Shown: positions 58,005-64,000 of the stretch, piece after piece
How positions within the stretch are numbered: the stretch's first letter is position 1
Layout of the letters: each line of letters begins with the position of its first letter
NCBI GenBank assembly: GCA_024236015.1
Contig: JACKLK010000015.1
Location: 1 to 64,000, forward strand
Direction of reading: 5' to 3'
Source: Rhodoferax sp.
GTDB lineage: Bacteria; Pseudomonadota; Gammaproteobacteria; Burkholderiales; Burkholderiaceae_C
Length of the DNA: 64,000 nucleotides
Translations under genes and position numbers: made by a program
The notes under the pieces: model-generated
The model's database searches: none
The model's input: the letters and a program-made list of their open reading frames with translations, nothing else
What the model was told of the DNA's origin: nothing

Positions 58005-59204
58005 GTGCCGGCACCGCTGCCGCCAACGGCTCCGGCGGCGGTCCCGACCCGGACCGCCTGGTTGCTCGCCGCCATCGTCGTGCTGGGCCATGTGCTGGCC
58101 TTGCGCGGCATGGCGATCCAGCTGCCGACGCCCGACAGCATGTCGACGCGCAGCTTCTCGACACGCAGCATCCGTATCGAGCCGCCCCCGGCGGCAACAC
58201 CGGTGCCGCTGCCACGGCGACCGGTCAGCCTGACACCCCGACCCCGGCCCGAACCCCGCGCCAAGCGCCCGGTGCGGCCGAAAACCGAAGGCGTGATGGC
58301 GTCGGCGACACGCGCCGCGGAACCGGCACCGCTGCCGGAGCCCGCGCCCGAGGTTCCGGCATGGACCGGCCCCGCGTTGGAGACGGCCACGGCTGCGCCG
58401 GAGCCCGCCCCCCCCGCGCCCGCGCCGGAGCCCGCGCCGCCGCCCGCTCCCGCCGCACCGGCCCCGGTTGCCGCCGCCAGTGCGCCGCAGGCCGAGGTGC
58501 CGCTGGCGGGCGCATCGAACCCGGAACCCGATACAGCCACAGTGGCGGCCGGCGCCGTGCGGCCGTTCACCATTCCCGGCTCCACCCGGCTGGCATTCGA
58601 CGCCGTCGGCAAGCGCGGCCGTTTCGACTACAAGGCCATGGGCGACCTGGTCTGGCTGCAGGATGGCGACCGCTACGAGATGCGCATGGAGATGGGCGAC
58701 TGGATCATCGGCAAGCGGGTGTTGTCCAGCACCGGCAAGCTGACCGCCAACGGGCTGGAGCCGACGCGTTTTTCCGACAAGTTCCGCTCCGAGCGGGCCG
58801 CGCATTTCGATCGCCAGCAGGGACGCATCATCTTCAGCGCCAACACGCCGCAGGCCGAACTGATGCCCGGCGCGCAGGACCAGCTGAGCATCTTCGCCCA
58901 GCTCGCGGCGCTGGTCGCGGGCGACCCGCTGGCATTTCCGATCGGCACGACACTGTCGATCCAGACCGCCGGCCCGCGCGACGCCGAACCCTGGGTGTTC
59001 GCGGTCGAACGCGAAGAAATGCTCTACCTGCCCGGCGGCCACGTACCGTCGCTCAAGCTGGTGCGCAAGCCGAACAAGGACTACGGGCAGAAGGTGGAAC
59101 TCTGGCTCGCACCCGAACTCGGATTCCTGCCGGCGCGGATCCGGATCACGTTCGAGAACGGCGACTACCTGGACCAGCAATGGAAATCGACGAGCACGCC
59201 CTGA
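58005..59204 (+). CDS. DUF3108 domain protein with TonB-like Pro-rich anchor
   Basis: This 399-residue protein has one N-terminal membrane segment (about residues 18-34), a long Pro/Ala-rich stretch (about 60-165) like the spacer of TonB proteins, and a periplasmic DUF3108 domain (about 185-395: STRLAFDAVGKRGRFDYKAMGDLVWLQDGDRYEMRMEM, then FPIGTTLSIQTAGPRD). DUF3108 proteins are predicted outer-envelope or lipid-related beta proteins of unknown function. The GTG at 58005, just after the IclR stop, gives the best fit; a GTG at 57978 lies inside the IclR gene. Confidence 0.8.
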   Translation: MPAPLPPTAPAAVPTRTAWLLAAIVVLGHVLALRGMAIQLPTPDSMSTRSFSTRSIRIEPPPAATPVPLPRRPVSLTPRPRPEPRAKRPVRPKTEGVMASATRAAEPAPLPEPAPEVPAWTGPALETATAAPEPAPPAPAPEPAPPPAPAAPAPVAAASAPQAEVPLAGASNPEPDTATVAAGAVRPFTIPGSTRLAFDAVGKRGRFDYKAMGDLVWLQDGDRYEMRMEMGDWIIGKRVLSSTGKLTANGLEPTRFSDKFRSERAAHFDRQQGRIIFSANTPQAELMPGAQDQLSIFAQLAALVAGDPLAFPIGTTLSIQTAGPRDAEPWVFAVEREEMLYLPGGHVPSLKLVRKPNKDYGQKVELWLAPELGFLPARIRITFENGDYLDQQWKSTSTP

Positions 59205-59566
59205 GCCGGGTGATCGGAGGTGGCTTGGAGCCGGACGACAGCCGTGCTGCGCAAGGTGTCGCTCGCCTCGATCAGCTGCCTGGCTGGCCATCTGCATGGT
59301 GTTGGCAACGGAGACGCACCGTCTTTTCGCCAGCATTCGACCCGATTCGGGCGGTCGCAGGTCGCGCACGTCGACGCTCGGCAGCCGACATAGAGCGGCT
59401 GGGTAAAGCTTGTAGCGCAAGCCCGTTGGGATCCGCGCGATCAAGGGGTAAACAGCACACAGGGTGCGAGATGGGCTCCCATTTTGCTAAGGTTCTCTAT
59501 GGTTGTATATCCTGAACTCGATATACTTTGATAGCAACTCATAGAATTTGCGCGACAGGAGATCCC
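59205..59566. other. 362-bp gene-free stretch at the left edge of a lower-GC insert
   Basis: No reading frame is convincing. From about 59450 the sequence becomes markedly more AT-rich, with a TATACT (59522-59527) that could be a -10 for the ATPase gene. This marks the left boundary of a segment different in composition from its surroundings. I could not find a direct repeat or integrase-type site. Confidence 0.45.
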
Positions 59567-60751
59567 ATGGACGCAGTGAGAAACCCTTTTGCCCCAGGCG
59601 CGGGGAGTAGGCCGCCAGAGCTTGCCGGACGGGAATCCATCCTTCAGGACGCGCAGACAGCCATTCAAAGGGCGTTGATAGGTAAGCCAAGCCGGTCACA
59701 GATGCTGCTTGGCCTGCGCGGCGTAGGGAAGACGGTGCTGCTGAACAAGATCGAAGACATGGCCGAAGCCGCTGGGCATGTGGCATCCTCGATCGAAGCA
59801 CCAGAGGGAAAGGCGCTGAATGAGTTGCTCGTACCAAAGATCAATCAAGCCTTGCGCAAACTCTCGGCTTCGGAGAACGCGAAGGCCAAAGCGCACCAGG
59901 CTCTTCGGGCGCTTCGCTCTTTCGCCTCTGCGTTCAATCTCTCGTACGGAGATGCTTCAATTTCAGTTGACCCCGAAGTAGGCGTCGCCGATAGCGGAAG
60001 CATGGAAGCAGACCTACCCGAGCTGTTCGTACGCGTCGGCGAGGCGGCAAAGGCCGCCGGCAAGGCCTGGACGCTGCTCATTGACGAAGTTCAGTACCTA
60101 CGCTCTGAAGATCTGGCAGCTTTGATCGTCGCTGTCCACAAGGCCAACCAGAAAGCCCTGCCTGTCTTGTTCTTCGGCGCTGGGCTGCCGCAAGTGGCGG
60201 CTCTTTCGGGCGATGCGAAATCCTACGCCGAACGGCTCTTCCACTTCCCTGCGGTTGGTGCGCTTGTGGAGGCGGATGCGGAGACCGCAATCAGACAGCC
60301 CATTGAGGACGAGGGTGAGCAAATTGACGACACCGCAATCAGAGAAATCCTGACCAAGACCAAAGGCTATCCCTACTTTTTGCAGGAGTGGGGCTATCAA
60401 TGTTGGAATATCGCCGAAGGGCCGCGCATCAAGCTGGAGGATGCTTCGAAGGCAGCAGGAGCGGCGACCAAACGGCTGGACGAAGGCTTCTTCAAGGTAC
60501 GATTTGATCGCCTGACGCCCAAGGAGAGAGAGTACGTCATCGCGATGGCCAAGCTGGGTGTCGGGCCATATCGATCATCGGACGTCGCAGATGCACTGAA
60601 GGAAACCCATCAGAGCCTGGGGCCGCGGCGCGCCCAGATCATCAGCAAGGGAATGATCTACAGCCCATCGCACGGCGACATCGCGTTCACCGTTCCCATG
60701 TTCAACGATTACCTCACCCGCAACTACGTGGAGAAACCGAGCAAGGCGTAG
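59567..60751 (+). CDS. AAA-type ATPase (STAND/AAA_16-like), probably acquired
   Basis: This 394-residue protein has a Walker A GLRGVGKT (residues 49-56), Walker B TLLIDEVQ (about 169-176, Asp173/Glu174), and a sensor-like VLFFGAGLPQVAAL. The C-terminal region looks like a winged helix (LTPKEREYVIAMAKLGVGPYRSSDVADAL and RRAQIISKGMIYS). The design is like the ATPase/Orc-Cdc6-like proteins common on mobile DNA. AGGAGA lies just before the ATG at 59567. Base and codon use are clearly more AT-rich than neighbours. No partner gene is adjacent, so a role in defence or mobility is only a suggestion. Confidence 0.85.
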   Translation: MDAVRNPFAPGAGSRPPELAGRESILQDAQTAIQRALIGKPSRSQMLLGLRGVGKTVLLNKIEDMAEAAGHVASSIEAPEGKALNELLVPKINQALRKLSASENAKAKAHQALRALRSFASAFNLSYGDASISVDPEVGVADSGSMEADLPELFVRVGEAAKAAGKAWTLLIDEVQYLRSEDLAALIVAVHKANQKALPVLFFGAGLPQVAALSGDAKSYAERLFHFPAVGALVEADAETAIRQPIEDEGEQIDDTAIREILTKTKGYPYFLQEWGYQCWNIAEGPRIKLEDASKAAGAATKRLDEGFFKVRFDRLTPKEREYVIAMAKLGVGPYRSSDVADALKETHQSLGPRRAQIISKGMIYSPSHGDIAFTVPMFNDYLTRNYVEKPSKA

Positions 60752-61122
60752 CTTCTCGCAGGGCGGATGAATGTGTCAGACGTTCCGCGTATTTCCGGTC
60801 GCGGGCTTTCGTGTCGAACGAGATGCTGCCTGATTGCACACCGTCACATGCCGCTCCCAACGGCCGACCCGATGCGAGCAGTTTCTCGTTGGAGCGTCGC
60901 TCGGCGATTCGTATTGATCACTTGCACGGCCGCTGCAAACTTCCGTTCGCCTTGGGGTGGATGGGCACATGACCTCAGCAAACAGGCGTTCGCATTCGAT
61001 CCGCCTTGTCAGACTCGCCAGCTGACCGACGATCAGCGCGCTGCCGCCAAGTCGGCACCGCCTTGAAATCCCCGCGAAAGCTCCCAACTGCAAGGTAATT
61101 CAAGCCACCGCACAATGACACC
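60752..61122. other. 371-bp gene-free stretch at the right edge of the insert
   Basis: Open frames here lack ribosome sites and family similarity, so I support none. The stretch is intermediate in composition and could hold decayed mobile-element sequence. The last ~40 bp form the upstream region of the DUF3567 gene. Confidence 0.4.
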
Positions 61123-61440
61123 ATGCACACCTTGTACGACTCGGACAGCTTCTGCGTGAACCACATGCTGGCCAATGCGCCGGAGATGGCGCCGCGCGAG
61201 GCCGACGCCGGCCACGCATCCGACCGGGAGCTGGCACCGGCCATTCCCGCGATGCCGCGCCACGGGTTCGAGATCATCGACAAGCGTTCGGGCAAGGAAA
61301 TCTACCTCGATGGCTCCTGGGCCGAGATGTTCCAGCAGCAGATCATGGCCTGGCAGGCGACCACGCCGACCCAGGAAGAGGTGGAAGACACGCTCGAAGG
61401 TTACGCCAGCCTGGCCCACACCCCGGTCGTGATGCACTGA
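61123..61440 (+). CDS. DUF3567-family protein
   Basis: This 105-residue protein has the DUF3567 pattern: an N-terminal LYDSDSFCVNHMLAN, then RHGFEIIDKRSGKEIYLDG, WAEMFQQQI and a C-terminal PTQEEVEDTLEGYASLA. The family is essentially restricted to Burkholderiales and its function is unknown. This copy has a roughly 20-residue Ala/Glu-rich insert near residues 20-40. It is a good taxonomic marker for the window. Confidence 0.9.
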   Translation: MHTLYDSDSFCVNHMLANAPEMAPREADAGHASDRELAPAIPAMPRHGFEIIDKRSGKEIYLDGSWAEMFQQQIMAWQATTPTQEEVEDTLEGYASLAHTPVVMH

Positions 61441-61462
61441 GCCGCGGCGTACGGCGAACGAC

Positions 61463-62299
61463 TTGGGACCACCCGCACACCGGCTTCGCCCGACCCGCAC
61501 CGCGGCCGGCACCCTGCTCGCCACGCTGCTGGCGGCGGCCCTGGCCGCCTGTGCCCACGACCCCATCGGGCCGGTGCAGGCGCGGCTCGACGCCTTGCTG
61601 CCGGCCGACGCGCTGCTGATCGGCGAACAACACGATGCGCCGGCGCACCAGCAACTCCAGCGCGCACTGGTCGAATCACTGGCCCGGCGCGGGCAGCTGG
61701 CCGCGCTGGTGCTGGAGATGGCCGAACGCGGCACCAGTACCGCGCCCTTGGCGCGCGACGCAAGCCCGGACCAGGTGCGGGCGGCCCTGCGCTGGAACAC
61801 CGCCGGCTGGCCCTGGGAACGGTATGCGCCGGTCGTGATGGCAGCGGTGCGCCAGGGTGTGCCGGTCATGGGAGCGAACCTGCCGCGCGCGGCGATGCGC
61901 GAGGCGATGTCCGACGCCGCGCTGGACCGGCACCTGACGGCATCGGCGCTGGATCGCCAGCGCGAGGCGATCCGCGTCGGTCACTGCGACCTGCTGCCCG
62001 GTGAACGCCTGATGCCGATGGTGCGGATCCAGCTGGCCCGTGACGCCAGCATGGCCGACACGGTGATGCAGGCTGCGCAAGCGGGCAAGGTCGTGGTCCT
62101 GGTGGCCGGTGGTGGCCATGTGTTGCGGGACCGCGGCGTGCCCACGCATCTGCCGGCGTCGCTGCGGGTGCGCACGGTGCTGGCCGTGGCCGGCGCGCCC
62201 AGCGCCGAGGCGGCACTGGCATCGGACCTGGTGTGGCAGACGCCGGCGCTGGCACCGCGCGACCACTGCGCCGAACTGGCACGCCAGCTCAGGCGCTGA
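61463..62299 (+). CDS. ChaN-family lipoprotein
   Basis: This 278-residue protein has a lipoprotein signal with lipobox LAAC (Cys30). The domain that follows is ChaN-like (PF04187): LIGEQHDAPAHQQLQRALVESLARRG, LVLEMAERGT, PVMGANLPRAAMREA and a late VVLVAGGGHVLRDRGVP. ChaN members bind haem or iron and may act in iron uptake at the outer membrane. The start is a TTG at 61463, because no ATG gives the full signal. It is 22 bp after the DUF3567 gene. Confidence 0.85.
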   Translation: MGPPAHRLRPTRTAAGTLLATLLAAALAACAHDPIGPVQARLDALLPADALLIGEQHDAPAHQQLQRALVESLARRGQLAALVLEMAERGTSTAPLARDASPDQVRAALRWNTAGWPWERYAPVVMAAVRQGVPVMGANLPRAAMREAMSDAALDRHLTASALDRQREAIRVGHCDLLPGERLMPMVRIQLARDASMADTVMQAAQAGKVVVLVAGGGHVLRDRGVPTHLPASLRVRTVLAVAGAPSAEAALASDLVWQTPALAPRDHCAELARQLRR

Positions 62300-62335
62300 C
62301 GCAGACAACGCCAGCGGATCCGATCGGGCGACCGG

Positions 62336-63832
62336 TCAGGCGGCCTGCGTGCGGCCGCGTCGCAGCAGTGCCAGCAGGACCGGCAAGGTCCAGACCAGGA
62401 TGGTCACCACCGCCAGCGTGGCGGCGATCGGCCGCTCGAAGAAGGCCAGCATGTTGCCGTCGGCCTTGATCATCGAGGTGATGAAGTTCTCCTCCAGCAT
62501 GGTGCCGAGCACGACACCGAGGATGGCCGGCGCGATCGGGAAATCGTTGGCCTCGAGCACATAGGCGACGACGCCGGCGACCAGCATGACGCCGACCCCG
62601 AATGCCGTGTTGTTGATCGCAAAGGTGCCGACCATGCAGAACAGCAGGATGATCGGCATCAGGATGTTGCGCGGCACCTTCAGGATGCGCCGCGCGGCCT
62701 TGATGCACAGGATGCCCAGCGGGATCATGATCAGGTTGGCCAGGATGAAGATCAGAAACACCGCGTAGATGTTCTGCGGGTTGTTCGTGAACAGCGACGG
62801 CCCCGGGTTCATGTTCTTCATGTAGAGCACGCCGATGATGATGGCCGTGATCGAGTCGCCCGGAATGCCGAACACCAGTGCCGGAATCCAGGAGCCGGCC
62901 AGCGCGCTGTTGTTGGCCGCGCCCGACTCGACGATGCCCTCCGGATGGCCGGTGCCGAATTTCTCCGGCTCCTTGGAGAATTTCTTGCTGATCGCATACG
63001 ACATCCAGGCCGCGATGTCGGCACCCGCACCCGGCAAGGCGCCGACCGCCGTACCCAGGGTACTGCCGCGCAAAATCTGCACCGGGTATTTCTTCGCCAG
63101 TTGCCACTGGCCCTTGAGCACGTTGCCGACCTTCTCCACCACGACCTCGCCCGGCGGCTTGGTGTCGACCACGAAACGGATGATCTCGGAGAACGCGAAC
63201 ATGCCGATCATCATCGGGATCATGCCGATGCCGGCCATGGTCTCGGTGCTGCCGAACGTGAAGCGCGGATACCCGGCCGGATTGCCCAGGCCGACACAGG
63301 ACACCATCAGGCCCAGGAACAGCGTGATCAGGCCCTTGAGCGGCGCCGACGACGTGATGAAGACGGCGCAGGTCAGGCCCAGCAGCACGAGCCAGAAATA
63401 TTCGAAGGAACTGAAACGCGACGCGAACTCGGCCAGCGCCGGCGCCGCGACGATCAGCACCGCGGTGCCGAACAGGCCGCCGATGGCCGAGAACACCAGG
63501 CTCGCGCCCAGGGCCTTCTCGGCCTCGCCCTTGCGCGTCATCGCATAGGCTTCGTCGGTGTAGGCCGCGGACGCCGGGGTGCCGGGAATCCGCAGCAGGC
63601 AACCGGGAATGTCGCCGGAGAAGATCGCCATCGCGGTCGCGGTGACGATGGCGGCGACCGCCGGAATCGGCGCCATGAAGAAGGTCACCGGCACCAGCAG
63701 GGCCGTGGCCATGGTCGCCGTCAGCCCGGGCACCGAGCCCACGAACAGGCCGTAACAGGCGGCGATCACCATCACCATCAAGGTGTAGGGATCGAGCACC
63801 ATCCCGAAGGCCTGCGCAACGGCGTCCATCAT
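62336..63832 (-). CDS. tctA: Tripartite tricarboxylate transporter permease, TctA subunit
   Basis: This 498-residue protein is a standard TctA (PF01970) with about twelve membrane spans. It includes VGSVPGLTATMATALLVPVTFFM, GDIPGCLLRIPGTPASAAYTDEAYAMTRKGEAEKALGASL, and a long second half with GALPGAGADIAAWMSYAISKKFS. TctA is the large membrane subunit for uptake of tricarboxylates or related carboxylates with TctB and a TctC binding protein. TctB lies 42 bp upstream in the same operon. Burkholderiales have many such systems, and the substrate is not readable. Confidence 0.95.
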   Translation of the reverse strand: MMDAVAQAFGMVLDPYTLMVMVIAACYGLFVGSVPGLTATMATALLVPVTFFMAPIPAVAAIVTATAMAIFSGDIPGCLLRIPGTPASAAYTDEAYAMTRKGEAEKALGASLVFSAIGGLFGTAVLIVAAPALAEFASRFSSFEYFWLVLLGLTCAVFITSSAPLKGLITLFLGLMVSCVGLGNPAGYPRFTFGSTETMAGIGMIPMMIGMFAFSEIIRFVVDTKPPGEVVVEKVGNVLKGQWQLAKKYPVQILRGSTLGTAVGALPGAGADIAAWMSYAISKKFSKEPEKFGTGHPEGIVESGAANNSALAGSWIPALVFGIPGDSITAIIIGVLYMKNMNPGPSLFTNNPQNIYAVFLIFILANLIMIPLGILCIKAARRILKVPRNILMPIILLFCMVGTFAINNTAFGVGVMLVAGVVAYVLEANDFPIAPAILGVVLGTMLEENFITSMIKADGNMLAFFERPIAATLAVVTILVWTLPVLLALLRRGRTQAA

Positions 63833-63874
63833 CGTGTTTCTACCCGGTTCGAGACGGCCACCGCGGCCGGGACA

Positions 63875-64000
63875 TCACCACGCATACTGTTCCAGCACGC
63901 CCCAGGGCAGCGGCACGCGCATCAGCTTGTAGAACGCGAAATGGATCACCAGGGACGCGATCACGGCGATCAGCACCGAACGCCCCAGCGGCACCTGCAG
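63875..64000 (-). CDS. tctB: TctB-family small permease subunit, C-terminal 41 residues (cut by window edge)
   Basis: The frame runs in from the right edge and ends after 41 residues with a hydrophobic segment (SVLIAVIASLVIHFAFYKLM) followed by RVPLPWGVLEQYAW. This is the usual end of TctB proteins. It directly precedes TctA on the same strand. The rest of the gene is outside the window. Confidence 0.85.
   Translation of the reverse strand: MQVPLGRSVLIAVIASLVIHFAFYKLMRVPLPWGVLEQYAW

Noticed and set aside
60767..61093. Small open frames (99 and 105 codons) after the AAA ATPase
   Set aside because: Both strands are open at once, no ribosome site precedes either start, and neither translation matches a family I know.
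1..64000. CRISPR arrays, tRNA/rRNA genes, IS elements or prophage
   Set aside because: No regularly spaced repeats, tRNA-like cloverleaf, transposase motif or phage structural gene was recognised on either strand.

Overview
This 64-kb window is GC-rich chromosomal DNA that looks like the order Burkholderiales (Betaproteobacteria). Supporting evidence is a DUF3567 protein (61123-61440), a PhaM polyhydroxybutyrate-granule protein, a tripartite tricarboxylate transporter (TctA/TctB), many single-use catabolic ABC transporters, and GC-rich double-hairpin intergenic repeats of a kind I associate with Comamonadaceae. No tRNA, rRNA, CRISPR array, insertion sequence or prophage was recognised. Nearly all of it is accessory catabolism arranged as regulator-transporter-enzyme modules.

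Layout. (1) 1-4.7 kb: end of a LysR regulator, an LrgA/LrgB-type membrane pair, a PaaI-type thioesterase, a CocE/NonD hydrolase and a YjbR protein. (2) 4.7-15.3 kb: a divergent catabolic cluster. The minus arm holds MmgE/PrpD, a tandem-duplicated PuuE-type deacetylase, a MetNIQ-like ABC importer, a GntR/FCD regulator, a VOC protein and a YrdC-like protein. The plus arm holds an amidase and a second YrdC-like protein. (3) 15.6-23.2 kb: an operon of TauD/TfdA dioxygenase, MalFG/SBP/MalK-type sugar importer, FGGY kinase and TetR repressor, preceded by a perfect FNR-type box and a palindrome. (4) 23.2-30.4 kb: two small conserved proteins, then a split sugar import locus (binding protein, permease and PfkB kinase on one side; ATPase, RbsD/FucU mutarotase, ROK regulator and transaldolase-family protein on the other).

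(5) 30.4-42.6 kb: an HPF-like protein, a frameshifted EamA transporter, and a ten-gene corrinoid/one-carbon cluster. The cluster holds a homocysteine S-methyltransferase, a phosphorylcholine-phosphatase-like HAD protein, a choline/betaine binding protein, a corrinoid-protein reactivase, methyl-THF:corrinoid methyltransferase, MetF plus a separate MTHFR_C protein, a PF13769-type protein, a DUF1638 protein and a corrinoid protein. A GlxA/GbdR-type regulator lies just upstream. The content points to demethylation of choline-derived betaines with methyl groups passed through B12 to folate and/or homocysteine, but no MttB-type demethylase is present. (6) 42.8-52.4 kb: a TetR regulator and an eight-gene operon with a NAD-dependent epimerase, two enolase-superfamily enzymes, an NMT1/SsuABC-like importer, a TIM-barrel isomerase and an amidase. 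Its promoter carries a palindrome overlapping the -35.

(7) 52.4-59.2 kb: FIST protein and PhaM, a periplasmic copper trio (PCuAC, YcnI, DUF2946), fumarylacetoacetase-family hydrolase divergent from an IclR regulator, and a DUF3108 protein. (8) 59.2-61.1 kb: a lower-GC insert holding one AAA-type ATPase flanked by gene-free stretches, probably acquired. (9) 61.1-64 kb: DUF3567, a ChaN-type lipoprotein, TctA and the end of TctB.

The most promising undescribed systems are the corrinoid cluster without MttB, the cluster with paired degenerate YrdC proteins and a double deacetylase, and the two-enolase operon.
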